A stretch of 41,805 nucleotides of DNA from Nitrosomonas sp. (GCA_021604405.1 BQJA01000020.1:1-41805); one strand, 5' to 3'. Positions 1-9,233 are shown, counted from the stretch's first letter. The notes: generated by a model not told the origin, from the sequence alone. Program-made: numbers and translations.

Positions 1-729
1 CATCATCATAACGGCCACGGTGCGCATGATCGCCCAGTCAACGAGGGAATCGTTGCCACGCTGGACTTACAATTTTTGCCAGTCTTTAATGTTGAAGAAG
101 ATTTCGTTATAGTCAACAAAGAGATCTTTACGGCCTTAGAAAGTGAAGAAGGCGACGGATTCAGTAAGGAAGATGAGTTTACGGTGGTTGATGAAGGCGC
201 ACCAGATGACACAGGTGCGGTCTTTGTGTTCAAAACACATAACAATACTTTGTACTATGACGCAAATGGATCAGAGCGTGGTTTTGGTGATGAAGGTGGT
301 GCAATCATCGAAATTGCAAAATTGGTCGGTGATGCGGATGGTCTTACTGTACAAGACTTTTTCCTTATCGATGACGGTGTTCCGTCGGAAGGAATAACGG
401 CCACATTGGACTTGCAATCTCTTGAGGAGTTTAATATTGAGGAAGATTTTGTTGTTCTCAGTAAAGAAATTTTTACGGCTTTAGAGAGTGAGGAAGGCGA
501 TGGATTCAGTAAGGAAGATGAATTTGCGGTAGTAAATGAAGACGCGCCAGATGACACCGGTGCAGTCTTTGTGTTCAAAGCGGAAAATAACACTTTGTAC
601 TACGATGCAAATGGAACAGAGCTTGGCTTTGGTGAAGAGGGCGGTGCAATTATCGAAATTGCAGAAATTACCGGTACCCCTGACCCTGATGCGACGCTTA
701 GCCCGGCTGACTTTTTCGTCATTATGTAA
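1..729 (+). CDS. C-terminal part of an RTX/type I-secreted-like repetitive protein (5' end outside window)
   Basis: The reading frame is open from the first base and ends at TAA 727-729, so only the C-terminal 242 residues are here. The protein is strongly acidic and consists of two tandem copies of a ~115-residue unit (nt 43-387 and 388-726), each starting EGI-ATLDL. Each unit contains FVFK..NNTLYYDANG followed by GGAIIEIA. This resembles the F-x-F-..-TLYYDA-G..-GAA-x-IA pattern near the C-termini of RTX/haemolysin-type exoproteins. The chain ends in hydrophobic residues (DFFVIM), as type I secretion signals often do. No nonapeptide GGxGxDxUx repeats are visible in this part. A secreted calcium-binding adhesin or exoprotein is likely; the catalytic or binding part, if any, lies upstream. 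A TTG at 76 is an internal codon, not a credible start. Confidence 0.6.
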   Translation, partial: HHHNGHGAHDRPVNEGIVATLDLQFLPVFNVEEDFVIVNKEIFTALESEEGDGFSKEDEFTVVDEGAPDDTGAVFVFKTHNNTLYYDANGSERGFGDEGGAIIEIAKLVGDADGLTVQDFFLIDDGVPSEGITATLDLQSLEEFNIEEDFVVLSKEIFTALESEEGDGFSKEDEFAVVNEDAPDDTGAVFVFKAENNTLYYDANGTELGFGEEGGAIIEIAEITGTPDPDATLSPADFFVIM

Positions 730-1554
730 GCGAGAAATGAGAAACTAGTCGGTTAATTATCCCGCCCGGTTTTTACTGGGTGGGATAATCAAGGGCCAAC
801 GTTAACCATCAGATTTATCAAAAACTATATAATTACAACGTAATTTTCTGCGGATATTGGTTGTACCCAATAAGTTTGATGTCTGTTGTTACTGATAGCA
901 AGCATCGAAGATATTTAATTGTTTTCATTTTCTTTTAATTCAATCCAACAATGTTTCGTCAGTTTCGGCAGTACTTTTCTATTCGTTCAGGTTCCTGTAT
1001 TGCTGCAATTTGCAAATGCTGATGTTGTTGCTAACGTCTGTATTCTTCGTGATATCGTAGCTATTTGCTGATTCCGCGAAGCCTTAATATTTGATCATCG
1101 TTTATTCATCATCGCGCCTTTATCTTTGTAACGTCTGCACAAATGGCAGATAAGTTAGCGCAAGAAATAACTTTGTTCATTGATAGCAACGATAAATTGT
1201 TGTTTTGTCATTATTATTCTACAACGGCTAATGGCTGATACCGTGTGGACAAGCAGGTTCACTATTCAGGTGTCGTTTGATTATTGCGTGACTTCACCAT
1301 TATTTGCTTTTCCTGGTAATGCTTCCTTTGTATTATCTTTGACTATGAACTGACAATGGTGTTGCCACCCGTAAATCATATTTTATTTGCATCGCTACTT
1401 TGCCGCGTCAATCATGGAATTGGAATTTGATTTATTTATACCGGCTTTTTCTCACATATTAATGATATGTTTTTGTGGTTTGATGTGGCTATCAGTGGCT
1501 TAATTTTTTTCATACAGCTAGCGGTAAAATCTATAATTGAAAGTGAGGAGACGG
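730..1554. other. Long AT-rich intergenic region before galE
   Basis: About 0.8 kb without a credible gene apart from the hairpin at 756-789. Stop codons are dense in all frames. A short ORF starting at 1467 overlaps the galE start out of frame and has no recognisable content. No tRNA or conserved RNA was recognised. Confidence 0.5.
756..789 (+). terminator. Hairpin downstream of the RTX-like gene
   Basis: A 15-base arm (756-770) pairs with 775-789 around a 4-base T loop, with two G-T wobble positions and a GC-rich core. It starts 26 bases after the stop codon. There is no T tract after the stem, so termination is inferred from position and stability only. Confidence 0.5.
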
Positions 1555-2577
1555 ATGAAGGTGGTTCTGGTTACCGGCGGGGCGGGTTATATCGGCAGTC
1601 ATACAGTCGTATTGCTGCAGGAGGCGGGTTATCAGGTAGTGATATTTGATAATCTTTGTAACAGCCATCCGGAAGTATTCAATCGTATTGAACAGATTAC
1701 GGGTAAGCAGCCTATTTTTGTAAAAGGTGATATCCGGACTAAGTCTGAGTTGCGCCAGGCATTTTATGAATACGATATTGATTGCGTAATCCACTTTGCT
1801 GGACTGAAGGCAGTCGGTGAGTCTGTTGTAAAGCCACTGCTGTATTATCAGAACAATGTCGAAGGGTCTTTAAATCTGTTCGAGGTGATGGGTGAGAACA
1901 ATTGTAAACGAATTGTGTTCAGCTCTTCAGCGACTGTTTACGGAGACCCGGCGTCTGTACCCATTCGCGAAAATTTTCCGCTTAGCGCTACCAATCCATA
2001 CGGTCAGTCCAAGTTGATGATTGAGAATATACTGAGAGACCTGGCTGTTGCAGATACTGATTGGCAGATTTCACTTTTGCGCTATTTTAATCCGGTCGGG
2101 GCACATGCCAGCGGGCGATTAGGAGAAGACCCAAACGGCATTCCCAATAATCTAATGCCTTATGTCGCTCAGGTGGCAATTGGCCGATTAGAAAAACTGC
2201 ATATATTTGGTGGCGATTATCCAACGCCTGATGGTACCGGTGTGCGTGATTATATCCATGTCATGGATCTGGCGGCGGGTCACTTAAAGGCGATGGATAA
2301 ACTCGATTCGAAGCATGGCTGTCAGGCTTATAACCTAGGTACTGGCAATGGCTATTCTGTACTGGAAGTGGTGAAAACTTTTTCTAAGGTTACCGGTCGC
2401 GAGATACAATACGATATTGTTTCTCGCCGTCAGGGTGATATTGCTGAGTGCTTTGCGGATCCTACCTTCAGCGCTGAAAAATTAAATTGGAAAGCTGAGA
2501 ATGGTTTAATGGAGATGGTACGCGATCACTGGCATTGGCAAGTTCAGAATCCAAATGGTTACTCGCGTAAAGAATGA
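1555..2577 (+). CDS. galE: UDP-glucose 4-epimerase
   Basis: This enzyme interconverts UDP-glucose and UDP-galactose using bound NAD+ and supplies precursors for surface polysaccharides. The 340-residue product has the usual GalE length. An N-terminal Rossmann motif GGAGYIG begins around residue 8, the SSSATVYG segment carries the catalytic Ser, and PYGQSK gives the Tyr149-x3-Lys153 pair. The ATG at 1555 was chosen because GAGGAG lies four bases upstream and the protein then begins MKVVLVTGGAG, as in relatives; an in-frame TTG at 1537 would add six unlikely residues. galU follows 84 bases downstream on the same strand, so the two probably form a nucleotide-sugar unit. Confidence 0.95.
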   Translation: MKVVLVTGGAGYIGSHTVVLLQEAGYQVVIFDNLCNSHPEVFNRIEQITGKQPIFVKGDIRTKSELRQAFYEYDIDCVIHFAGLKAVGESVVKPLLYYQNNVEGSLNLFEVMGENNCKRIVFSSSATVYGDPASVPIRENFPLSATNPYGQSKLMIENILRDLAVADTDWQISLLRYFNPVGAHASGRLGEDPNGIPNNLMPYVAQVAIGRLEKLHIFGGDYPTPDGTGVRDYIHVMDLAAGHLKAMDKLDSKHGCQAYNLGTGNGYSVLEVVKTFSKVTGREIQYDIVSRRQGDIAECFADPTFSAEKLNWKAENGLMEMVRDHWHWQVQNPNGYSRKE

Positions 2578-2661
2578 TGGAATTAAGGTTTTAGGCTGAC
2601 AAAATCTGCATGTTTGTCATAAGCCAATACGAATTCAAACACTTTGAAAAAAGCGATTCTT

Positions 2662-3534
2662 ATGAAAAGTATAAAAAAAGCGGTTTTTCCTGTTGCCGGA
2701 CTTGGCACACGTTTCCTGCCTGCGACAAAAGCCAACCCAAAGGAAATGTTGCCAATTGTGGATAAGCCTCTGATCCAGTACGCGGCAGAAGAAGCAGTTG
2801 CTTCTGGCGCAGAAGTATTAATTTTTATAGTGGGGCGCAGTAAGCGTGCAATTGCAGATCATTTCGATAAAGCGGTGGAATTAGAGATTGGGTTAGAGGC
2901 TAGTGGAAAACAACAATTGCTAGAAATTGTGCGAGAAATTTTGCCGCCACATGTTGCTTGTGTTTATATTCGGCAGTCCGAAGCTTTAGGGCTAGGTCAC
3001 GCTGTTTTATGTGCTCGACCAGTCGTTGGTAATGATCCTTTTGCAGTAGTGCTGGCAGATGATTTAATCAATGCCAGTGAACAAGGCTGTTTGGCTCAGA
3101 TGGTCGATGTATATAATGAGCATCAGCGTTCTGTATTAGGGATCGAACGCGTTCCGCATGAAACCGTCAATCGATACGGGATTGTAGATAGCATTCCTAT
3201 TAATGAACGTTTGTCAACAATCAATTCTATTGTTGAGAAGCCAGCCGTTGGCACGGTGTCTTCAAATGCGGCTGTGGTTGGCCGTTATATTTTAACGCCA
3301 AAAATATTTGAGTTTCTTGAAAAAATCGAACGGGGAGCGGGTAACGAAATTCAGTTAACAGATGCCATTGCAAAGCTGCTGGAAAGTGAATCAGTGTTTG
3401 CATATGAATTCGCTGGTAAGCGTTTCGATTGTGGGAATAAGTTGGGTTATTTAAAAGCAACGGTTGAATTTGCCTTGCAACATCCGGAAGTCAAAAAAGA
3501 ATTCAAAGCGTATTTAGAGAATACCTTCAGTTGA
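2662..3534 (+). CDS. galU: UTP-glucose-1-phosphate uridylyltransferase
   Basis: Makes UDP-glucose from UTP and glucose-1-phosphate, feeding the epimerase encoded just upstream. The 290-residue protein opens with the family signature [13 protein letters not shown] (nucleotide binding), followed by [11 protein letters not shown]. Further family motifs visible are [14 protein letters not shown] and the FDCGNKLGY segment near the C-terminus. The ATG at 2662 was chosen because relatives start a few residues before [10 protein letters not shown]; an in-frame TTG at 2644 is less likely. No strong ribosome binding site is visible. Confidence 0.95.
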   Translation: MKSIKKAVFPVAGLGTRFLPATKANPKEMLPIVDKPLIQYAAEEAVASGAEVLIFIVGRSKRAIADHFDKAVELEIGLEASGKQQLLEIVREILPPHVACVYIRQSEALGLGHAVLCARPVVGNDPFAVVLADDLINASEQGCLAQMVDVYNEHQRSVLGIERVPHETVNRYGIVDSIPINERLSTINSIVEKPAVGTVSSNAAVVGRYILTPKIFEFLEKIERGAGNEIQLTDAIAKLLESESVFAYEFAGKRFDCGNKLGYLKATVEFALQHPEVKKEFKAYLENTFS

Positions 3535-3538
3535 GTAT

Positions 3539-3610
3539 GAGTGAGTAGCCGCCGCAGGAAGCAATTAAAGCGTCGTCAGATTATTACGGAGACCAATAAT
3601 CTACTCACTC
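3539..3610. terminator. Overlapping inverted repeats between convergent galU and cheZ
   Basis: Two nested structures lie in the 96-base gap between convergent genes. An outer 10-base arm (3539-3548) is complementary to 3601-3610. An inner 8-base stem (3578-3585 with 3595-3602) has a 9-base loop. The two structures share bases 3601-3602. Position suggests a bidirectional terminator, but neither stem is GC-rich and no long T tract follows. Confidence 0.4.
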
Positions 3611-3630
3611 AGCGGTTGGCGCTATGTTCG

Positions 3631-4389
3631 CTAAAAACCCAGGCTCGCCAGTAAATCGTCGACCTGGTTTTGATTGGAAACGACGTCACTGCGTTTATCT
3701 GGATTAATAACCGGACCGTTTACCAGTCCCTCGCTCGCGTCATTTTTTTTGTTTTCAGTTGCTTTCTTGTTCTTTACAAGAAGCTGTAGTAATTCCACTT
3801 CTAGATCCTGTACCATTCTGGTAACTTTTTTGATTACTTGCCCCGTCAAGTCCTGGAAATCTTGCGCCATTATGATTTCCATCAGGTAAGAATTTGTGGC
3901 ATTCGCTTGTTTTGGAACTTCATCAAGATATGCCAAGGTTTGTATTAATAGGTTCCTAAATTTTTCTGTATCCACCGGCGTGTTTTGTTGTGCTTCCAGC
4001 GCTTCTTTCCATTGCTGTGACAGATTCATCGCTTCAGAAGAAAGCCTGTCCTGAATTGGCATGGCCATTTCTGTTGCATTAAGAACACGCTCGGCGGCTT
4101 GTTCGGTTTTTGCTGCCACGTAAGTTAGTTTATCCTGGGCTTCTGGGACTTCTGCGGTAATTTTCTCCAACCGCTCATCATAACCAAGTTCACGCAAACT
4201 GTTATGTAATGCGCGTGTTAATTGGCCGACCTGATCGACCAATTCATTATCCATAACACGATTATCAATTGTTTTTGTCTCCGGCGTGTTGGTATTAACC
4301 ACTGACTGGGACTGTTCCGTTTGTTTCCAGGCAACGCCAGGTTCTTCTTGAAGCGTTTTCCGGGTAAAGAGGTCTGAGGGATTATCCAT
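3631..4389 (-). CDS. cheZ: Chemotaxis protein phosphatase CheZ
   Basis: Dephosphorylates CheY-P to terminate the flagellar motor signal. The 252-residue protein has a long helical middle and the family-defining segment AQDFQDLTGQVIKKV, which contains the catalytic Asp and Gln. It ends in VDDLLASLGF, matching the C-terminal CheY-binding peptide of CheZ. The N-terminal ~45 residues are polar and poorly conserved. It lies 38 bases downstream of cheY on the same strand and is probably co-transcribed. No other chemotaxis or flagellar genes are in the window. Confidence 0.93.
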   Translation of the reverse strand: MDNPSDLFTRKTLQEEPGVAWKQTEQSQSVVNTNTPETKTIDNRVMDNELVDQVGQLTRALHNSLRELGYDERLEKITAEVPEAQDKLTYVAAKTEQAAERVLNATEMAMPIQDRLSSEAMNLSQQWKEALEAQQNTPVDTEKFRNLLIQTLAYLDEVPKQANATNSYLMEIIMAQDFQDLTGQVIKKVTRMVQDLEVELLQLLVKNKKATENKKNDASEGLVNGPVINPDKRSDVVSNQNQVDDLLASLGF

Positions 4390-4427
4390 GATTGTATGCG
4401 GATTTGTTATTGATATTGTCGTATTCT

Positions 4428-4832
4428 TTAAGCTGCTGATATGCTGTTTTCCATGTTCTGAAGAATTTTGTTTAATTTCTCATTAAGGGTAGCCGCGGTG
4501 AAAGGTTTCACAATATATCCGCTGGCACCGGCTTGTGCTGCGGCAACGATATTTTCCTTTTTTGCTTCTGCAGTTACCATCAAAACAGGGATATTTTTCA
4601 ACGCTTCATTGGCTCTTAGATTTTGCAACATTGTTAATCCATCCATATTAGGCATGTTCCAATCTGATACAACAAAATCATAATTTCCATTTTGGAGTTT
4701 GCGTAGCGCAACTGCACCATCCTCAGCTTCTTCAACATTGGAAAATCCTAATTCTTTCAGAAGGTTGCGAACAATCCGGCGCATCGTTGAAAAATCGTCA
4801 ACGATTAAGAATTTGATATTTTTATCAGTCAT
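4428..4832 (-). CDS. cheY: Chemotaxis response regulator CheY
   Basis: Single-domain receiver that, when phosphorylated by CheA, binds the flagellar switch. The 134-residue protein shows the acidic pocket VDD near the N-terminus, the phosphoacceptor Asp in [11 protein letters not shown], the switch Thr in VTAEAKKEN and the conserved Lys in IVKPF. The [14 protein letters not shown] segment is characteristic of CheY. Start chosen at 4832 because GGAG lies about seven bases upstream; the in-frame ATG at 4844 contains that GGAG and would place it inside the coding region. It is followed by its phosphatase gene cheZ. Confidence 0.95.
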   Translation of the reverse strand: MTDKNIKFLIVDDFSTMRRIVRNLLKELGFSNVEEAEDGAVALRKLQNGNYDFVVSDWNMPNMDGLTMLQNLRANEALKNIPVLMVTAEAKKENIVAAAQAGASGYIVKPFTAATLNEKLNKILQNMENSISAA

Positions 4833-5058
4833 TACGATCTCCACGAACTTGCACTGGTTTAAGCTAACAAAAAAATACAGTATGTTTTGTCAGTGTGCGT
4901 ATTGGGTAAAATTTTATATTAATGAATTATTGGTTTTATTACGTAACGGCAGAACAACGTGGATATTTAGTGAGCGCTTCAAAAAAATAAACATTGGCCG
5001 CGAAATATCAATAAATTATATTACCAATTTATGTGATGTTATTGGAAGCAAGGCTACG

Positions 5059-6048
5059 TCAATTGCAATAACCATTTTCTTTAAACCAAATGACTGCATC
5101 TTGAAGCGCTTCAGTTGCGGGACGGTATTGATAGCCCAAATCAAGCTTTGCTTTGTCACTGGAAAAGAACATCATTTTGCTTGCCATGCGGATACTGTCA
5201 ACTGTAGCACGCGGTTCACTATTGGTTACAGATGCGATTCTTTCCATTAGCCAGGCAATTGGCAGCATTAGTTTGACAGGTAATCTTAAGCGGTTAACAC
5301 GTTTGCCGGTAAAATCATCAATGGCCTGCAGAATTTGTAATAATGTCATGTCCTCGCCACCGAGAATATACCGCTCACCAATTTTTCCATGCCTTAAGGC
5401 TAATAGATGCCCGTGCGCTATATCGTCAACATGTGCAATATTCAAGCCGGTATTTATGTAGGCGGGCATTTTTCCAAGCACTGTATCAAGCACCATGCGG
5501 CCTGTCGGGGTTGGTCTGACATCTCTCGGCCCTATTGGTGTAGAAGGATTAACAATGATAACTGGTAAGTTGTGTGTATGAGTAAGCTGTTGAACGGCTT
5601 GTTCAGCCAGGAATTTTGAACGTTTGTAGTGTCCATTGACAGTGTCCAGGCTGGATGGCGTTTTTTCATTGGCCGGTGTGCCATCATGATTAAAGCCTAA
5701 TGTAGCGACGCTGCTGGTATAGACAATGCGGGTTACACCGGCTTCCATCGCTACACGAACCAAGTCTTGTGTTCCGATGACATTAATGTCATACATCGTT
5801 TTGGGATCCGGAACCCAAAAACGATAATCCGCCGCAACATGAAACAGGTAATCGCAGCCGACTACAGCATGTTTTAATGATAAGGTATCACGTAAATCTC
5901 CTTCAAAAATCTGAATAGGCAAGTTTTCAAGATTATGCCGATTGCTTTCTGGTCTGACTAAGACACGAACTTCATGGCCCGCATTTAATAAACAATGCAT
6001 GACAGCAGAACCGAGAAAGCCGCTAGCACCCGTGACTAATGACCTCAT
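5059..6048 (-). CDS. hpnA: Hopanoid-associated NAD-dependent sugar epimerase/reductase HpnA
   Basis: A 329-residue extended short-chain dehydrogenase. The N-terminal TGASGFLG motif is the Rossmann dinucleotide site. YTSSVATLG and HYKRSK give the Ser and Tyr-x3-Lys catalytic residues. The segment FHVAADYRFWVPDP matches the HpnA family, a hopanoid-cluster member proposed to act on the sugar-derived side chain. Its start overlaps the 3' end of the squalene synthase gene by 26 bases, which supports both co-expression and a hopanoid role. No squalene-hopene cyclase gene is in the window, so the exact reaction is inferred from family and context. Confidence 0.85.
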   Translation of the reverse strand: MRSLVTGASGFLGSAVMHCLLNAGHEVRVLVRPESNRHNLENLPIQIFEGDLRDTLSLKHAVVGCDYLFHVAADYRFWVPDPKTMYDINVIGTQDLVRVAMEAGVTRIVYTSSVATLGFNHDGTPANEKTPSSLDTVNGHYKRSKFLAEQAVQQLTHTHNLPVIIVNPSTPIGPRDVRPTPTGRMVLDTVLGKMPAYINTGLNIAHVDDIAHGHLLALRHGKIGERYILGGEDMTLLQILQAIDDFTGKRVNRLRLPVKLMLPIAWLMERIASVTNSEPRATVDSIRMASKMMFFSSDKAKLDLGYQYRPATEALQDAVIWFKENGYCN

Positions 6049-7090
6049 TATTGTTCACTTTATAACTAGAATCAGGCAAATTTCTGGATGTAATTGCAAA
6101 TAACTGATTCAAAGCCCAATCATTCCCAGCCAGGAAACTTGTAGTAAAAATCGTTGCCTTAACGCTTCGGCGGGTTATTTTGACTTGTGTGCTTTCTGTA
6201 AAATCTCGATGCTGGTTGATTTTGTTGAGTGTCAGCACTGCCATACCCAATGCCCATAAGCAGAAGCGGCGTATGCCTTTTTCTTGTGCTGGAATTAAAC
6301 AAGTATAGGCAAGTGCATTCTGTAAGTGATTCTTGGCAATACCGATTAATTCAGCCAATCCTTTTTGGAATCTGATGTCAGGGCACCCATTCTGTAATTC
6401 ATTGAGTCTAAATCCTTCTTTAAGAAAAATATCCTGCGGTAACCAGCACGCGCCGCGTTTTCTATCTTCCCATATGTCCTTAAGGATATTAGTCATTTGC
6501 AGTCCCTGGCCAAAAGATACTGCAAGTTTCATTAGCGTTGCTTTGTTTTGGCGAATTTCCGCAGAGTAATCACAGAATAATTCGGTCAGCATCTCGCCAA
6601 CAACGCCAGCTACGTAATAGCAATATTGATTCATTGCTGCTAAATCTTTGAGACCATCCAGTGTTTCAGTCGCTTGATAAGCAGCCATCCCTTTGCCCAT
6701 TATACGGACGCATCGCTCTAGCGCTAACCGTTGAGCGGGATTAAAACTGTGTGTGACACGAATAACCGAAGGCGTGTTCTTTATCAATTCATGTTCAGCA
6801 GGAATGGTATGATCAGAGAGTAAAGGAAATAATTCGTCCGTGAATTTCTCTGCAGAAACTTCGCCACTGACTACTTCAATAAACATATCAGAAAGTTGCC
6901 GTGTTTGCTCTATTGATAATGCATTATCATCTTCAATCGTATCGGTAATGCGGCACAATAGATAGGCATTGCCAATGACATGGCGCAACGCTGGTGGCAA
7001 TTGAGGAATTGTCAATGCAAAAGTGCGCGAAACACCCTGCAGGATATGTTCCTGATATTGTGCATCTTCATTACTGGGGAGGCTCGTCAT
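6023..7090 (-). CDS. Squalene synthase (farnesyl-diphosphate farnesyltransferase)
   Basis: Condenses two farnesyl diphosphates to squalene, the hopanoid precursor. The 355-residue protein carries both Asp-rich Mg-diphosphate motifs: DTIEDD (around residue 52) and the later NILKDIWEDRKRG. It also has the YCYYVAGVVGEML segment typical of the one-enzyme squalene synthases related to eukaryotic enzymes. This contrasts with the three-enzyme HpnC/HpnD/HpnE route of many hopanoid bacteria, none of which is seen here. It sits 11 bases downstream of lysA and overlaps hpnA by 26 bases, suggesting one transcript. The C-terminal membrane anchor of eukaryotic enzymes is not obvious. Confidence 0.88.
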   Translation of the reverse strand: MTSLPSNEDAQYQEHILQGVSRTFALTIPQLPPALRHVIGNAYLLCRITDTIEDDNALSIEQTRQLSDMFIEVVSGEVSAEKFTDELFPLLSDHTIPAEHELIKNTPSVIRVTHSFNPAQRLALERCVRIMGKGMAAYQATETLDGLKDLAAMNQYCYYVAGVVGEMLTELFCDYSAEIRQNKATLMKLAVSFGQGLQMTNILKDIWEDRKRGACWLPQDIFLKEGFRLNELQNGCPDIRFQKGLAELIGIAKNHLQNALAYTCLIPAQEKGIRRFCLWALGMAVLTLNKINQHRDFTESTQVKITRRSVKATIFTTSFLAGNDWALNQLFAITSRNLPDSSYKVNNNEVISHGC

Positions 7091-7101
7091 GACACGTTGT
7101 A

Positions 7102-8394
7102 TTAGGCAAAATTTCTGGTATTGTTATTTTCAGGTATCGTTTGCTGAAGTGTTCTCTCGCCGGCGATCAACTGGTCGATAGATTCGCGCGCCCGTATCAG
7201 GTGCATGTCATGACCATCAACCATTACTTCAGCTGCGCGAGGGCGTGTATTATAATTTGAACTCATACTCATTCCATATGCACCTGCGGACATTACAGCC
7301 AGTAGGTCACCGTTTTTTATGCACAGATGACGGTCATGTCCCAGAAAATCGCCTGTTTCGCAGACCGGTCCGACGATCTGATAATTTTCTGTGCCATCTT
7401 TATTTTTTGTGACGGGTAAAATGTCATGATAAGCGTTGTATAAGGCTGGCCGAAGTAAATCATTCATTGCTGCGTCGATAATAGCAAAATTCCGATCCGG
7501 CGTATGTTTAATATATTCGACCTGTGTGAGTAATAAACCGGCATTACCAACTAATGAACGGCCCGGTTCAATCAAGATCCGCTTGTTACGTTTGCTGGCG
7601 ATGGTACAAAGTGACGCGACGTAATCATTGATTGAGGGCGGCGTTTCATTGGCATAGCGAATGCCCAAGCCGCCGCCAAAATCTAAATGTTCGATTTCCA
7701 GCCCCTTGGCTTCCAAGCGGTCAATCAGGTCGAGTAATTTTTTGCTGGTTTGTATAAAAGGATCCAGCTCCGTTAGTTGTGAGCCGATATGACAATCAAG
7801 ACCAGTAAAGTGAATATTGGAGAGTGTTTGTTTTTCTGTGTAAATTCTTTCTGCTTCGTCAGTGGAAATGCCAAATTTATTTTCTTTAAGACCCGTCGAA
7901 ATGTATGGGTGTGTTTTGGCATCGACATCAGGATTAACGCGCAGGCTCACAGAAGCAACTTTGTCCATTTCTTTCGCTACCTGGTTTAAAACCAATAGTT
8001 CTGCTTCCGACTCCACATTGAAGCATAGTATATTTGCTGCCAGCCCCATGCGCATTTCATCGGGATTTTTACCAACACCCGAAAATACTGTTTTTTGCGG
8101 ATCGCCACCTGCTTTTATGACACGCTGCAATTCGCCACCTGAGACGATATCAAATCCGCATCCTGCGCGGGCGAGGAGATCTAAAATTGCAAGATTCGAA
8201 TTCGCTTTGACAGCATAGCAAATAAGGTGATTAAATCCTGCGAACGCGGTATTGAATGCCTGCAAGGTAGTCATTAACGCTGCATGGGAATATACATAGC
8301 AGGGTGTGCCAAATGTTTTGGCAATTTTTGATAAAGCAACGGATTCAATACAGAGTTCATTACCTTGATAATCAACAAAAGGAAAACTGCTCAT
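7102..8394 (-). CDS. lysA: Diaminopimelate decarboxylase
   Basis: PLP-dependent, last step of lysine synthesis from meso-diaminopimelate. The 430-residue product has the PLP-lysine motif YAVKANSN, the HIGSQ segment, the glycine-rich phosphate-binding loop GGGLGI, EPGRSLVGNAG, and CETGD with the active-site Cys at the dimer interface. The length is normal. The start ATG overlaps the stop of the upstream lptM gene in an ATGA arrangement, a conserved lptM-lysA neighbourhood in proteobacteria. Squalene synthase follows after 11 bases. Confidence 0.96.
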   Translation of the reverse strand: MSSFPFVDYQGNELCIESVALSKIAKTFGTPCYVYSHAALMTTLQAFNTAFAGFNHLICYAVKANSNLAILDLLARAGCGFDIVSGGELQRVIKAGGDPQKTVFSGVGKNPDEMRMGLAANILCFNVESEAELLVLNQVAKEMDKVASVSLRVNPDVDAKTHPYISTGLKENKFGISTDEAERIYTEKQTLSNIHFTGLDCHIGSQLTELDPFIQTSKKLLDLIDRLEAKGLEIEHLDFGGGLGIRYANETPPSINDYVASLCTIASKRNKRILIEPGRSLVGNAGLLLTQVEYIKHTPDRNFAIIDAAMNDLLRPALYNAYHDILPVTKNKDGTENYQIVGPVCETGDFLGHDRHLCIKNGDLLAVMSAGAYGMSMSSNYNTRPRAAEVMVDGHDMHLIRARESIDQLIAGERTLQQTIPENNNTRNFA

Positions 8395-8519
8395 TGATTA
8401 TTCTCTTCGTTCTGGGATGGTTGCGCTGGTGGATTATCTTGCGGAAGATAAAGTGGCCCTTTTGTGCCGCAGGAAATAAGTAACAAGGTGAAAATAATAA
8501 TGTAACCAGACAAACGCAC
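8391..8519 (-). CDS. lptM: Small outer-membrane lipoprotein LptM (YifL family)
   Basis: A 42-residue protein easily overlooked because of its size. It begins with a GTG, has a hydrophobic signal ending in the lipobox LLISC, and then the family signature CGTKGPLYLP followed by a Pro/Gln/Asn-rich tail. LptM proteins assist assembly of the LptD-LptE lipopolysaccharide translocon. The stop codon overlaps the lysA start (ATGA), so the two are translationally coupled. GTG is the only usable start in frame and no clear ribosome binding site precedes it. A different-frame 91-residue ORF over the same DNA is spurious. Confidence 0.88.
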   Translation of the reverse strand: MRLSGYIIIFTLLLISCGTKGPLYLPQDNPPAQPSQNEENNQ

Positions 8520-8606
8520 AATGTAATTGCAAGAGGGTGAAAAGTGGGGATAGTAACACAGGTATCTGGATTAAACAGTATATCCTTGCTTCTGCTAGCA
8601 ATAAAC

Positions 8607-9233
8607 CTACAGATCCATGCCGCTAATTTCTTGGTTAATCCAGTCAACTAAATTTTCTGTCAATTTATCGCTGGCTTCGGTGAGCGCTTTGACTGCACCT
8701 GCCGCATCTGTCGTTGTAGTTTGTTGCTGGATACTAAAATTATGTTGCGCAAATAACGTGCGTGTGTTGCGTTTAATGATACTGGCATTTAAGTTGATCA
8801 CCGCGTGGCTGCTGTCAGTAGAAGGAAAGAACTGTGTAAATTCAATAAGATCTACTTGTAATGCGTAATCCGCCTGCGCACCATCCCCGGGCTTTATCAC
8901 AGGATGGCCTGTTTCGGTGAGTAGGCGATTCCTGATTTGCCGCGTTAGCATCGCTGCGGGTGTAGCAGCCCATTGGCTGTTTGCATAAGTGTATAATTGC
9001 GTGGGATTGTGGTAGGTCAACCGGTATTGTATTGCCCGCGAATCAAGCCATATCGGGGCCGTTGCATCGGCAATCAGTAAACTCGGTGATCTGGTTGGCC
9101 GTTGATCCGTTAAATTATTGGTATCTGACGAATGCAGTACGCCTAAGCTATAAACCGCAAGCGGTGCATTTGCGTGAGGGGTGACGGTGCATCCTGATAG
9201 CAATAAGATAATGGCTGCAAGAATAATTTTCAT
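8607..9233 (-). CDS. ABC-type transport auxiliary lipoprotein (PqiC/ABC_trans_aux family)
   Basis: A 208-residue predicted lipoprotein with signal peptide and lipobox LLSGC. The YSLGVLHS start and the PSLLIADATAPIWLDSRAIQYRL segment match auxiliary lipoproteins that accompany MCE transporters. They are thought to sit in the outer membrane and complete a lipid-transport path across the periplasm. Its start overlaps the stop of the MCE gene (9230-9233), and it is the last of four genes in the transporter operon. lptM begins 87 bases downstream on the same strand. Confidence 0.78.
   Translation of the reverse strand: MKIILAAIILLLSGCTVTPHANAPLAVYSLGVLHSSDTNNLTDQRPTRSPSLLIADATAPIWLDSRAIQYRLTYHNPTQLYTYANSQWAATPAAMLTRQIRNRLLTETGHPVIKPGDGAQADYALQVDLIEFTQFFPSTDSSHAVINLNASIIKRNTRTLFAQHNFSIQQQTTTTDAAGAVKALTEASDKLTENLVDWINQEISGMDL

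Noticed and set aside
1467..1649. 60-codon ORF overlapping the galE start
   Set aside because: Out of frame with galE, no ribosome site, no recognisable sequence.
4699..5250. 183-codon + strand ORF across cheY and hpnA ends
   Set aside because: Antisense to two clear genes and without motifs; a shadow of their codon usage.
8372..8647. 91-codon minus-strand ORF over the lysA/lipoprotein junction
   Set aside because: The same DNA encodes LptM convincingly in another frame; this ORF has no family features.
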